This document shows positions 9,445 through 17,819 of a stretch of DNA of 64,000 bases, piece after piece. Origin of the DNA: Arenicellales bacterium. GTDB lineage: Bacteria > Pseudomonadota > Gammaproteobacteria > Arenicellales > JAHEKD01. A program made the translations under genes and the position numbers. Numbering within the stretch: the stretch's first letter is position 1; every line of letters begins with the position of its first letter. The stretch spans positions 206,762 to 270,761 of the forward strand of contig JANQSD010000019.1 in the NCBI GenBank assembly GCA_028284225.1, written 5' to 3'. The notes under the pieces are model-generated. The model did not search any database. It worked only from the letters and a program-made list of their open reading frames with translations, and was not told where the DNA came from.

Positions 9445-9975
9445 ATGATTGCAAGCAAGTCGTTAGTCTCGAAATTATTGGTTGTTGTAGTCTGTATGTT
9501 CGGATTCGGTTATGCGCTGGTGCCTTTATACGATTTGTTCTGTGACATAACAGGAATCGGCGGCAAAACGGGACAGATTGAACAGGTTGTTGCTGCACAG
9601 GAGCGAATTGATAAAGATCGAGTAGTCACGGTTGAATTCACCAGTGTGTCGACCTCAGGTTTACCCTGGGAATTCAGGCCTGAAAAAAACAAGTTAAAAG
9701 TGCATCCTGGTGAGATTTACGAAATCATGTATTTTGCGAAAAACAATAGTTCGCAGTCTGTAGTGGGTCAGGCAATCCCAAGCGTAACGCCGGGCCTTGC
9801 TTCGAAGTATTTTAATAAGACCGAGTGCTTTTGTTTTACTCAGCAGACGTTAGCAGGCAAAGAACAAAAAGATATGCCGGTGAGGTTTATTATTGATCCG
9901 GATCTGCCAGAAGATATTCATACCGTAACGTTGTCATATTCTTTTTTTAATGCACAGAAGTATGCACAGAATTAG
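9445..9975 (+). CDS. ctaG: Cytochrome c oxidase assembly protein CtaG/Cox11
   Basis: Membrane-anchored periplasmic copper chaperone that builds the CuB site of subunit I. It has one N-terminal transmembrane helix (VSKLLVVVVCMFGFGYALVPLY) that includes the conserved family sequence PLYDLFCDITGIGGKTG, then an immunoglobulin-like domain with the copper-binding motif ECFCFTQQ near residue 127. At 176 residues it matches bacterial Cox11. It lies in the usual place between coxA and coxC. The ATG at 9445 has only a weak ribosome site. Confidence 0.95.
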   Translation: MIASKSLVSKLLVVVVCMFGFGYALVPLYDLFCDITGIGGKTGQIEQVVAAQERIDKDRVVTVEFTSVSTSGLPWEFRPEKNKLKVHPGEIYEIMYFAKNNSSQSVVGQAIPSVTPGLASKYFNKTECFCFTQQTLAGKEQKDMPVRFIIDPDLPEDIHTVTLSYSFFNAQKYAQN

Positions 9976-10064
9976 CACTAACGTTGCGGCTGTATATTCT
10001 GTAAAATACAGTCTAAGCAAGAGATTATTCGTTTAATTAAATAGTTTTTTATAAGGGACAAGAG

Positions 10065-10940
10065 ATGAGCGGACCAAGCGATTATTACGTACCTCATTCA
10101 AGCCATTGGCCGATTACGGCAACCATCGGTTTATTCATTTTAGCTTTCGGAGCAGCCATAATGTTGAATGATATGGCTGCTGGAAAGTGGATTATGCTTG
10201 TAGGTGGAGCAGTTCTAATTTATATGCTGTTCGGTTGGTTCGGAACGGTCATTAGTGAAAGTGAAGGTGGTTACTACAGCGGTCAAGTGGATACTTCGTT
10301 CCGCATGGGCATGGCCTGGTTTATTTTCTCTGAGGTTTTATTTTTTGCTGCATTCTTTGGTGCGCTATTCTATGTGCGTAAACTTGCTGTGCCATGGCTC
10401 GATGAAGCTGAAATATTATGGCCCGGATACAATGGTGGCTGGCCGACAGCAGGCCCCGCTGGTCCCCAGGTGTTAGGCCCTGATACACACGTTGAGCAAG
10501 CTGGATTCTTTTCTACCATTGGTGCCTGGGGTTTGCCGATGTGGAATACCATTATCCTGTTAACATCCAGTGTAACCTGTACATTTGCTCACTGGGCATT
10601 CGTAAAGGGTCAACGCGGACGGATAGTTTTTTGGCTGGCGGTTACGGTAGCGCTTGGTTGCTTGTTTCTTTACTTCCAGGCTTTCGAATATCATGAAGCG
10701 TATACAGCCTATGGCCTGACGCTTGGTACCGGTATTTACGGTGCAACCTTTTTTATGTTAACAGGCTTTCATGGCTTGCATGTCACCATTGGCACATTGA
10801 TTTTGTTTATTGTGTTGCTACGAGTGATCCGAGGTCATTTTACTGAACAAAACCATTTTGCTTTTGAAGCAGCAGCCTGGTATTGGCATTTTGTTGATAC
10901 CGTCTGGTTATTGTTGTTCGTATTTGTTTACGTTTTATAA
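10065..10940 (+). CDS. coxC: Cytochrome c oxidase subunit III
   Basis: Seven-helix integral subunit III, which stabilises subunit I and supports proton uptake. Family motifs are visible: FRMGMAWFIFSEVLFFAAFF, the conserved Glu in FSEV, TGFHGLHVTIGT and the C-terminal FEAAAWYWHFVDTVWLLLF. The length of 291 is typical. A good ribosome site (AGGGACAAGAG) precedes the ATG at 10065. It is followed by a strong hairpin at 10961-10992 that probably ends the first half of the oxidase transcript. Confidence 0.96.
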   Translation: MSGPSDYYVPHSSHWPITATIGLFILAFGAAIMLNDMAAGKWIMLVGGAVLIYMLFGWFGTVISESEGGYYSGQVDTSFRMGMAWFIFSEVLFFAAFFGALFYVRKLAVPWLDEAEILWPGYNGGWPTAGPAGPQVLGPDTHVEQAGFFSTIGAWGLPMWNTIILLTSSVTCTFAHWAFVKGQRGRIVFWLAVTVALGCLFLYFQAFEYHEAYTAYGLTLGTGIYGATFFMLTGFHGLHVTIGTLILFIVLLRVIRGHFTEQNHFAFEAAAWYWHFVDTVWLLLFVFVYVL

Positions 10941-10960
10941 CAGTAAAGAAAGCTGAGTTT

Positions 10961-10992
10961 AAATGCCGCCCAGGTTCACCTCGGCGGCATTT
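10961..10992. terminator. Bidirectional intrinsic terminator between coxC and DUF2909
   Basis: A perfect 10-bp stem (AAATGCCGCC with GGCGGCATTT) encloses a 12-base loop. The plus-strand transcript continues into TTATTATT. It lies between two convergent genes and the minus-strand stop of the DUF2909 gene is just two bases away, so it could serve both strands. Confidence 0.8.
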
Positions 10993-10993
10993 A

Positions 10994-11227
10994 TTATTCG
11001 GTTTGTTGAGAACCAGTTTTGGGAATAAGCGTATTGCTTGGAATGATTTTCCCAGTACCCATGCCAATGAGTACAATGATAAACAGCACAATACAAATTG
11101 AAATTCGAAATGTTAATGCTTTCACATTACGTGTGCCTTTGCCGCCGTCTTTCATCATGTATACAACACTCATTAGCAAAGCCACGCCTGTTAAAGCAAA
11201 AAGTAAATAAATTATCCAACTGACCAT
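10994..11227 (-). CDS. DUF2909 twin-transmembrane protein
   Basis: A 77-residue inner-membrane protein with two predicted helices (residues 3-25 and about 42-60) separated by a short charged loop (KDGGKGTRNVK). This is the pattern of the DUF2909 family, whose members sit between coxC and the SURF1 gene in gammaproteobacteria. Here, as is usual, it is encoded on the opposite strand to the oxidase genes. Its role is not known to me; conserved placement suggests assembly or regulation of the oxidase. It is divergent from the SURF1 gene, with about 50 bases between starts. Confidence 0.8.
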   Translation of the reverse strand: MVSWIIYLLFALTGVALLMSVVYMMKDGGKGTRNVKALTFRISICIVLFIIVLIGMGTGKIIPSNTLIPKTGSQQTE

Positions 11228-11279
11228 TTACAGAACTAGAAATAAGAACAGCCGTTAGTATATTCGATCTATTAATTCA

Positions 11280-12014
11280 ATGCGCAAATCGTTTTCAACC
11301 ACTAAGCTTTTATTAAATGGATTAGCCTTGGTTTCGATGGTTATAATGGTCAGGTTAGGGATTTGGCAATTAGATCGTTCCGAATTTAAAGCAGAAAAAC
11401 AAACAGTTTTTACTCAACGCGCTGCCCAGCCTGTTCAAGAATTACCCACTGGCTTAGTGAATAAGGATGACTGGAGTTATTACAATGTTCAAATTAACGG
11501 GCAATATCAAGCCGATGACAGCTTTTTTGTTGATAATGTGGTAAATAACACGGTAACGGGTTTGCTATTGGTTACTCCTTTGAGAATAGCAAACTCAGAA
11601 CACACGATTTTGATTACCAGAGGATGGTTGCCATGGGGAGTGGATCGAACTTTTTTACCTGCGATCCAGACACCAGATGAGAAGGTAACATTAACCGGTT
11701 TATTGGTCCCAGCTGCTGAGAAGCATTTCTATCTTAATGACCCAGACAAGTCAGATGAGCCTGACAACCTCTGGTTACAACTGGATTTGAAGCGTTTTAT
11801 GGAATTAACCGATTACTCAATGCAGCCTCTAATTTTAGTGCTTGATTCCGGTCAGCCGGGAAGTTATGAGCGTATTTGGCAATTACAAGATGATAGTTGG
11901 GTTGCACGTCACAAAGCTTATGCGGTGCAATGGTTTGGCCTGGCACTAATGTTACTCATCATTACATTGGTTCTTAATTTTAGATCAAGCAAAGGAAATA
12001 CAGAAAATGGTTGA
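11280..12014 (+). CDS. SURF1 family cytochrome oxidase biogenesis protein
   Basis: Inner-membrane protein (244 residues) that helps insert heme a into subunit I. It has the SURF1 architecture: an N-terminal helix ending at the conserved LGIWQLDRSEFK, a central periplasmic domain with the family signature RGWLPWGVDR, and a C-terminal helix beginning at YAVQWFGLALMLL. The stop overlaps the start of the next gene by eight bases. Because DUF2909 is on the other strand, SURF1 must have its own promoter in 11228-11279 or be reached by read-through. Confidence 0.92.
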   Translation: MRKSFSTTKLLLNGLALVSMVIMVRLGIWQLDRSEFKAEKQTVFTQRAAQPVQELPTGLVNKDDWSYYNVQINGQYQADDSFFVDNVVNNTVTGLLLVTPLRIANSEHTILITRGWLPWGVDRTFLPAIQTPDEKVTLTGLLVPAAEKHFYLNDPDKSDEPDNLWLQLDLKRFMELTDYSMQPLILVLDSGQPGSYERIWQLQDDSWVARHKAYAVQWFGLALMLLIITLVLNFRSSKGNTENG

Positions 12015-12636
12015 TTTAACCGGTGAAAGCTCAAATAGCAAACGTAACCGAGCACGGTTTGCATTAATAGCTATAGCCGTTATCTTTGTTATTCCAATAG
12101 TGGGCCCCTTTTTCTATACGCCCAAAAGTTTTGTAAATCGAGGTGAGTTGGTACAGCCTCAGGCCAGACCGCTTGAATCATTGAATTTGGTGAATGAGCA
12201 GGGGGAAAAGGTTGGCATAGAAGCTTTTCAGGGTAAATGGACAATGTTGATGCTGGATCATTCCAGTTGTGATCCCGCTTGCCAGACAAATCTTTATAAC
12301 ATCCGTCAGGTTAGATTTACTCAAGGACGTCGAATGGAGCGTGTGCAACTAGCATGGATTTTGCTATCAGGAGAACAAGCTGAGATTGATTCAAAACTTT
12401 TAACAGATTATCCGCAAGTTCAGAGATATAATATACCCCCAGATCAGGTTGATATGATTAATGATCTGTTCACAACCAAATTTGGGAAACCAAGTGACGA
12501 CATAAAGCGGGTTTATTTTGTTGATCCGTTTGGGAATTTGGTAATGAGTTTTGCAGCTGATCAAAACCCTAAAGATATGCAAAAAGACTTGGGTCGATTA
12601 CTGCGAGTCTCCAAAGCAGGCGAGAAGCAAAGTTAA
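12007..12636 (+). CDS. Sco-like membrane-anchored thioredoxin-fold protein of the cox operon
   Basis: A 209-residue protein with one N-terminal transmembrane helix (FALIAIAVIFVIPIVGPFF) and a periplasmic thioredoxin-like domain. The Cys pair in SSCDPACQTNL corresponds to the CxxxC copper/redox site of Sco1/SenC proteins. The C-terminal region KRVYFVDPFGNLVMSF corresponds to the Sco strand following the third copper ligand, but the expected DH is DD here, so that His appears replaced by Asp. It could be a thiol reductase for CuA-site cysteines rather than a copper carrier. It overlaps SURF1 and its stop overlaps the ctaB start (TAATG). Confidence 0.8.
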   Translation: MVDLTGESSNSKRNRARFALIAIAVIFVIPIVGPFFYTPKSFVNRGELVQPQARPLESLNLVNEQGEKVGIEAFQGKWTMLMLDHSSCDPACQTNLYNIRQVRFTQGRRMERVQLAWILLSGEQAEIDSKLLTDYPQVQRYNIPPDQVDMINDLFTTKFGKPSDDIKRVYFVDPFGNLVMSFAADQNPKDMQKDLGRLLRVSKAGEKQS

Positions 12637-13568
12637 TGAAACTTGAAAATATAATAGTTAAAAACCCGGAATTGTCTTACAAGGCAATGCTGTTACAGTT
12701 CTATGAACTGACCAAGCCCCGAGTGGTCGCCTTGATCATTTTTACCGCCATAGTCGGCATGTTTTTGTCGGTACAAGGTTTGCCGCCATTGGATTTGTTT
12801 TTCTGGGGAACTGTGGGTATTGGAATGGCTTCAGCTGCAGGTGCGGCCATTAATCAATTGTTCGATAGCGAAGCTGATTCTGTCATGAAGCGAACTCGCC
12901 TGAGGCCATTGCCCAGCGGACAACTCAGTACGACTCAGGCGCTGATTTTTGCCCTGTTATTAGCAGCGACAGCCATGTTAATTCTGGTCGTAAAAGTAAA
13001 CACTTTAACGGCAATTTTAACGTTTGTATCGTTAATTGGGTATGCCGTTATTTACACTGTTTACCTGAAACATGCCACACCCCAAAATATCGTAATTGGT
13101 GGTGCAGCCGGTGCAGCACCACCGGTTTTAGGCTGGGCGGCAATTACCGGTGAAGTTGCATCCGATGCCTTATTGCTGTTTTTAATTATTTTCGTCTGGA
13201 CACCCCCACATTTTTGGGCACTTGCATTGTATCGTTATCAGGACTATCAAAAGGCGGGTATTCCTATGTTGCCAGTGACTCACGGCCAAAAATTTACTCG
13301 TTTGAATATTTTACTTTACACAATATTACTCACGGCCGTGTCTATTATGCCATTTGCTGTGCACATGAGTGGTTGGTTGTATCTAACCGGTGTAATGGTT
13401 TTGAATATCGTGTTTTTATATTACGCTATCAAGCTTTATCGAAATTACAACGACTTGTTAGCGCGTAAAACCTTCGTTTATTCTATTCAATATTTGGCCA
13501 TGTTGTTTGCTTTAATGCTGGTCGATCATTATTCTCATTATTTAACTCAATTTCTGCAGCAATTATAA
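12636..13568 (+). CDS. ctaB: Protoheme IX farnesyltransferase (heme O synthase)
   Basis: Polytopic UbiA-superfamily prenyltransferase that converts heme B to heme O with farnesyl diphosphate. Length 310. The prenyl-diphosphate-binding motif is visible as NQLFDSEADSVMKRT (NxxxD type) and the second as YRYQDYQKAGIPMLP. It also has the family sequence TPPHFWALALYRY. It is coupled to the Sco-like gene by a one-base overlap. In comparable operons a heme A synthase gene (ctaA/COX15) precedes ctaB; there is none here. Confidence 0.95.
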   Translation: MKLENIIVKNPELSYKAMLLQFYELTKPRVVALIIFTAIVGMFLSVQGLPPLDLFFWGTVGIGMASAAGAAINQLFDSEADSVMKRTRLRPLPSGQLSTTQALIFALLLAATAMLILVVKVNTLTAILTFVSLIGYAVIYTVYLKHATPQNIVIGGAAGAAPPVLGWAAITGEVASDALLLFLIIFVWTPPHFWALALYRYQDYQKAGIPMLPVTHGQKFTRLNILLYTILLTAVSIMPFAVHMSGWLYLTGVMVLNIVFLYYAIKLYRNYNDLLARKTFVYSIQYLAMLFALMLVDHYSHYLTQFLQQL

Positions 13569-13595
13569 CTTCCTTAATATTTCGACCTGGTACTT

Positions 13596-14312
13596 ATGTT
13601 TCGTAAGATTGCAAAATCACTATTGGGTGAAAAATTAGTTGGGAAAATTGATTATTATCGTTTCCCACAGCAAAAGCAAAGTTGGGGAGGCCCATTTAAT
13701 GGTCAGGAATTTAGAAAAAAAATCTTTCACGAGTTAACCGAAAATATCAACTTTGACTGTGTAGTTGAGACCGGAACATATAAAGGTACAACTACTGAGT
13801 ATATGGCCCAAAACCTGGATTTGCCGATCTATACAGTTGAAGCACTGGAAAGAAATTATGGCTATGCGACACACCGTTTGCGTAAATTCGATAATATTTT
13901 TCTTGAGCTAAGCGATAGCCGGGTATTTATTAGACAACTGGCTCAGCAGCCGGAGTTGCTTGAAAAAACCGTATTATTTTATCTGGATGCTCATTGGGAC
14001 GCAGAAGACTTACCTTTGGCTGAAGAGTTAAATTTGATTTTTCAGTATTGGAATAAAGCAGTAATTTTAATTGATGATTTTCAAGTTCCTGATGACGGAG
14101 GTTATGGGTATGATAACTATGGTGAGGGTAGAGCGCTCACCCTGGATTATCTTGGAATTCATAATTTAAATGACTGCATAGTATTTTTCCCAACCTTGCC
14201 GGCACTTAAAGAAACGGGGGCAAGGCGTGGGATGGTTGTACTGTCTCAATCATCTGAGTTAGTCGGGCAACTAAAGCAGATGCAAACTTTGCGAGAATAT
14301 CAGCAGGCCTAG
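13596..14312 (+). CDS. Class I SAM-dependent methyltransferase-like protein
   Basis: A 238-residue soluble protein. The glycine-rich motif I-like sequence VVETGTYKGTTTEYMA (residues 51-66) is followed by a motif II-like acidic end (YTVEALE) and YLDAHWD, which resembles metal-dependent O-methyltransferase-like folds. ILIDDFQVPDDGGYGYD could form a metal or substrate site. No specific substrate can be named. The start ATG at 13596 lies 27 bases after ctaB on the same strand, so it may be transcribed with the oxidase genes, but no functional link is evident. It could equally belong with the other glycan or lipid methyltransferases of the window. Confidence 0.6.
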   Translation: MFRKIAKSLLGEKLVGKIDYYRFPQQKQSWGGPFNGQEFRKKIFHELTENINFDCVVETGTYKGTTTEYMAQNLDLPIYTVEALERNYGYATHRLRKFDNIFLELSDSRVFIRQLAQQPELLEKTVLFYLDAHWDAEDLPLAEELNLIFQYWNKAVILIDDFQVPDDGGYGYDNYGEGRALTLDYLGIHNLNDCIVFFPTLPALKETGARRGMVVLSQSSELVGQLKQMQTLREYQQA

Positions 14313-14394
14313 TACATCATAGACTGTAGATGGACGATGACAACGTGGATTCTGAAAGAAATTATTCATATTAACAGCCCCAGCACTGGCCCAC

Positions 14395-14400
14395 TATAAT
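14395..14400 (+). promoter_or_regulatory. Candidate -10 element upstream of ackA
   Basis: A perfect TATAAT in an AT-rich stretch about 77 bases before the ackA ATG. No good -35 hexamer is seen at 16-18 bases, so this is a weak call. The rest of 14313-14476 holds no gene. Confidence 0.3.
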
Positions 14401-14476
14401 TTTTATATTATGAAATTTGATATGGCCGGAAATGAAGTACCTGAAAATCGCTGGCCAAAATAAGGACGGAAAACTA

Positions 14477-15721
14477 ATGCATGTACTGGTTCTTAACTGT
14501 GGGTCATCATCATTAAAGTTTCAAATCATAGCTACAGATGTACAAGCCATTAAAAATAACTCAGATCGATGTTTAGTTAAAGGAGAAGTCGAACGTATTG
14601 GTTCTCAATCACTAATCAACTACGAGGTTCCAGGCCGGCCGATAGTAAAAAAAACCGATCCTATTGCCAATCATCAGGCCGCAATTGAATTAGTACTGCG
14701 CTGGGTTATATCGCAAAAATCAGGTATTGAACAAATCAATTCGTATGCGGATATCCATGCTGTTGGTCATCGTGTAGTCCATGGCGGTGAGCAGTTTAGT
14801 CATTCGATTCTGATCGATCAGCAAGTGATCGAGGGCATAGAGGGCTGTGTTGAACTGGCGCCTCTGCATAACCCGGCAAATATAAAAGGAATAAAAATAG
14901 CGACTAAATTACTGGGCTCAGCAGTACCACAAGTGGCTGTATTTGATACGGCCTTTCATGCAACTATGCCGGAACACGCCTATTTATATGGGTTGCCTTA
15001 TGAATATTATCGTCGCCATAAAATCAGACGTTATGGCTTCCATGGGACATCACATCGCTATATCGCCTACCAGTATCGTGCAATAACGGGTTTGAGTAAA
15101 AGCAGCACTGACATAATTTCATTGCACCTGGGTAATGGTTGTTCAGCATGCGCGATTAAGGATGGCTTGTCGATTGATACGTCCATGGGCTTTACACCGT
15201 TAGAAGGATTGTTAATGGGAACACGTAGTGGCGACGTCGATGCGTCAATACTCGAATACCTACATTTGCAAGAGGGTATGGATTTTAATGATCTTGATAA
15301 GATGCTCAACAAACGTTCAGGATTATTAGGCATTTCCGGTTTAACCAGTGATATGCGAGAACTTTTGGAAGAAGAATCAGAAAAACAAGATCGCCGGGCG
15401 AAATTAGCCATTGATATTTTCTGCCGCCGGGTTAAGCGCTATATTGGCAAGTACTTCGTTGAAATGGACGGAGAGGTTGATGCCATTGTTTTTACCGGCG
15501 GCATAGGTGAAAATTCCGCTGAGATAAGGCACCGAATTTGCGCTGGACTGCAATGCTTGGGTTTACAGCTTGATAATGACAAGAATCAGCAAATGGTTAA
15601 TGAGCACGATGGCAAAATATCGACTGTTGATAGTGCTTTCCATGCCTACGTCATTCCTACTAATGAGGAACTCATGATTGCCCGCGATACAGTAAGAGCA
15701 ATAGATAAAAAAGGACACTAA
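14477..15721 (+). CDS. ackA: Acetate kinase
   Basis: Cytoplasmic enzyme that interconverts acetate and ATP with acetyl phosphate and ADP; 414 residues. Family signatures are visible: N-terminal VLVLNCGSSSLKF, AVGHRVVHGG, the FDTAFHATMP segment, RRYGFHGTSH, HLGNGCSACAI and the C-terminal FTGGIGENSAEIR. The ATG at 14477 has GGACGGA about seven bases upstream, so the 20 codons that stay open upstream are rejected. No phosphotransacetylase gene is adjacent. It is followed after one base by a PPK2 gene, giving a pair that makes ATP from acetyl-P and handles polyphosphate. Confidence 0.95.
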   Translation: MHVLVLNCGSSSLKFQIIATDVQAIKNNSDRCLVKGEVERIGSQSLINYEVPGRPIVKKTDPIANHQAAIELVLRWVISQKSGIEQINSYADIHAVGHRVVHGGEQFSHSILIDQQVIEGIEGCVELAPLHNPANIKGIKIATKLLGSAVPQVAVFDTAFHATMPEHAYLYGLPYEYYRRHKIRRYGFHGTSHRYIAYQYRAITGLSKSSTDIISLHLGNGCSACAIKDGLSIDTSMGFTPLEGLLMGTRSGDVDASILEYLHLQEGMDFNDLDKMLNKRSGLLGISGLTSDMRELLEEESEKQDRRAKLAIDIFCRRVKRYIGKYFVEMDGEVDAIVFTGGIGENSAEIRHRICAGLQCLGLQLDNDKNQQMVNEHDGKISTVDSAFHAYVIPTNEELMIARDTVRAIDKKGH

Positions 15722-15722
15722 C

Positions 15723-16589
15723 ATGTTTACAGCTATCAAAAATCAGTATTTGGTCACTGATAATAACGAATTCTCGATTGCAAAAGCTGCGACTAAACCT
15801 GAATCGTTAACGGATGAGAAAAAAAGCAAAAAATCACTACGAAAAGTAATTGCAAAGATTGATGACTTACAGCGTGTACTTTATGCACAAGATAAGTATT
15901 CAGTGTTACTGATTTTTCAGGCAATGGATGCGGCAGGTAAGGACTCAACCATTAGAGCGGTTACCCGCGGTGTCAATCCGGCAGGATTTCAAGTCTACTC
16001 GTTTAAGCAACCATCTAAGTTAGAGCTTGATCACGATTTTCTCTGGCGCAGCGCTATCGCCCTGCCGGAAAGAGGGCGCATCGGTATTTTTAATCGCAGT
16101 TACTACGAAGAAGTGTTGGTTGTGCGGGTACATCCTGAATATCTATCAGGTCAGCGACTGCCGCAAACGGCTGGTGATATTTGGGCACAACGTTACGAGT
16201 CAATTATTGACCATGAAAAACATCTAGTTCGTAACGGAACAATTGTCCTCAAGTTCTGGTTAAATGTTTCTAAGCAGGAGCAGAAAAACCGTTTTATTGC
16301 GCGTATTGATGATCCAACTAAAAACTGGAAATTTTCCTCTGGTGATGTGAAAGAGCGTGGTTATTGGGATGACTATATGCATGCTTACGAACAAATGCTT
16401 AACGCCACTTCTAAGCCATGGGCGCCCTGGTATGCGATCCCGGCTGACGATAAGCCTTATATGCGATTGAAAGTTGCGCAGATTATTCAACAAACTTTAT
16501 CCAGCCTAGATCTTGAATATCCTAAACTGGAGGAAAAAGAACGGGCGAAACTTGACGAAATGAGAGTTAAATTACTTGAAGAAGGTTAA
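15723..16589 (+). CDS. ppk2: PPK2-family polyphosphate kinase
   Basis: Soluble kinase that transfers phosphate between polyphosphate and nucleotides. Length 288 matches single-domain PPK2. Walker A AMDAAGKDSTIR (residues ~69-80), the lid-region Arg-rich turn, and Walker B FNRSYYEEVLVVRVHPEYL are visible. These look closest to the subgroup that phosphorylates AMP/ADP at the expense of polyphosphate, but subclass assignment by eye is uncertain. It is tightly linked to ackA (one base between the stop and the ATG) and to the lipoprotein gene downstream. Confidence 0.92.
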   Translation: MFTAIKNQYLVTDNNEFSIAKAATKPESLTDEKKSKKSLRKVIAKIDDLQRVLYAQDKYSVLLIFQAMDAAGKDSTIRAVTRGVNPAGFQVYSFKQPSKLELDHDFLWRSAIALPERGRIGIFNRSYYEEVLVVRVHPEYLSGQRLPQTAGDIWAQRYESIIDHEKHLVRNGTIVLKFWLNVSKQEQKNRFIARIDDPTKNWKFSSGDVKERGYWDDYMHAYEQMLNATSKPWAPWYAIPADDKPYMRLKVAQIIQQTLSSLDLEYPKLEEKERAKLDEMRVKLLEEG

Positions 16590-16593
16590 AGAC

Positions 16594-16938
16594 ATGAGTG
16601 TGAAAAAATTAGTATTGATGTGCTCTATAGTGTTTTTAGCTTCCTGCACACAGGAATCACAAAATAAAATTGGCAGAGCGGTACAAAACTGGACCGGCAC
16701 AAATGGTGTATTAGAAATATACGCCGGTAACACATTGGTTAAACGATTTCTGGAAATAGATAAGTTAACGACTGCCGATTCGACCGGAATATCCAATGAT
16801 CAGGCACGGCCTTATCGTTTTGGTTATGGTATTCTGGACGAAAATCTTAATGGCAAAAAAGATGCGGGTGAGAAAAAAGTCTATTTCGAATTCAGTGACT
16901 ATTCGACATCTTATGTGTTTTATGAATCACCAAGGTGA
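16594..16938 (+). CDS. Small putative lipoprotein
   Basis: A 114-residue protein with a type II signal peptide (MSVKKLVLMCSIVFLASC), in which LASC is a good lipobox. The mature part is short and contains GYGILDENLNGKKDAGEKKVYFEF, where DENLNGKKDAGE resembles a single calcium-binding or dockerin-like loop. The ATG at 16594 has AAGG about nine bases upstream and is preferred to an in-frame TTG at 16576 that overlaps ppk2. No function can be assigned. It lies five bases after ppk2 and six before the FkbM methyltransferase gene, so it is probably in one transcript with them. Confidence 0.7.
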   Translation: MSVKKLVLMCSIVFLASCTQESQNKIGRAVQNWTGTNGVLEIYAGNTLVKRFLEIDKLTTADSTGISNDQARPYRFGYGILDENLNGKKDAGEKKVYFEFSDYSTSYVFYESPR

Positions 16939-16943
16939 TATGA

Positions 16944-17792
16944 ATGCAGCTTGAAGATATAGTAGCGTTATATAGACATGTGCCGTTTTTCCCCAAACGC
17001 AGTCTTTACAGGCATATTGTGAATTGGACTGAAGGTAAGCGAGCGGGTCAGGAAAATCAAAAGACGACAACTATAAGGCTGGATAATAATCGATGTTTTA
17101 AGATGAATGTCGATATCAATACTTGGTTGGGGAAAGAAATATTTTATTTCGGTAAATTTGAGTTATTTGCATATCGGTTTTTTCTTAAGAACGTGCAACA
17201 AAATGCTGTGATTGTCGATGTGGGTGCGAATATTGGGTTTTACTCTTTATTATCATCTGTATTGGTTGGAGAGCGGGGTCAAATTCATAGTTTTGAGCCC
17301 ACTGATAAATTTTTTTCTCAACTTGATCAAAACGTTAAGCTCAACCCATTCACCAATATACATTTAAATAAATTTGCCCTTGGTGAAGAAAATAAGCAGC
17401 TCTTTATCGAAGTTAGGGAGCAGACAGCCTCTGTTACTGAGGATGAAAGTGGAGAGCGAGTCGATCAACTTACATTGGATCAATATTTTTCTAATTTAAA
17501 TGAGAAGCCAGATTTGATAAAAATAGATGTTGATGGGCATGAATTGCCGATTCTTAGGGGCTCAGCACAAGTGATCGAAAACTGTCTACCGAAGATTTGT
17601 TTAGAAGTCAGTCGACACCAGCAAGATTGCGAACAGATTTTTGATTATCTTGCATCTTATGGCTATAGGATTTTTAACGAAAATAATCCTACAGTGACTA
17701 TCGAGTTTTCTGATGCTAAAGAGCTTTTCAAACATATTAACGGATTTAACCTAATTGCGATTCACAAAGACTCCAATTATGAGTTATGGTGA
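16944..17792 (+). CDS. FkbM family methyltransferase
   Basis: A 282-residue SAM-dependent methyltransferase. Motif I is VIVDVGANIGFYSLL (around residues 90-104), followed by FEPTDKFFSQLDQNV and the FkbM-typical LIKIDVDGHELPILRGS and PKICLEVS. FkbM proteins O-methylate sugars, lipids or natural products. The substrate here is unknown. The ATG lies six bases after the lipoprotein stop. Base composition is a little more AT-rich than the neighbours, as often seen for surface-modification genes. Confidence 0.88.
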   Translation: MQLEDIVALYRHVPFFPKRSLYRHIVNWTEGKRAGQENQKTTTIRLDNNRCFKMNVDINTWLGKEIFYFGKFELFAYRFFLKNVQQNAVIVDVGANIGFYSLLSSVLVGERGQIHSFEPTDKFFSQLDQNVKLNPFTNIHLNKFALGEENKQLFIEVREQTASVTEDESGERVDQLTLDQYFSNLNEKPDLIKIDVDGHELPILRGSAQVIENCLPKICLEVSRHQQDCEQIFDYLASYGYRIFNENNPTVTIEFSDAKELFKHINGFNLIAIHKDSNYELW

Positions 17793-17819
17793 TTTCTTAA
17801 TTTTAATTTGGAGAGATTA

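Noticed and set aside
9990..10011. CTGTAT/ATACAG inverted repeat before coxC
   Set aside because: Only a 6-bp stem with no T tract; too weak to call a terminator or operator.
14417..14476. Upstream extension of acetate kinase
   Set aside because: The enzyme's conserved N terminus begins at 14477, which has a good ribosome site.
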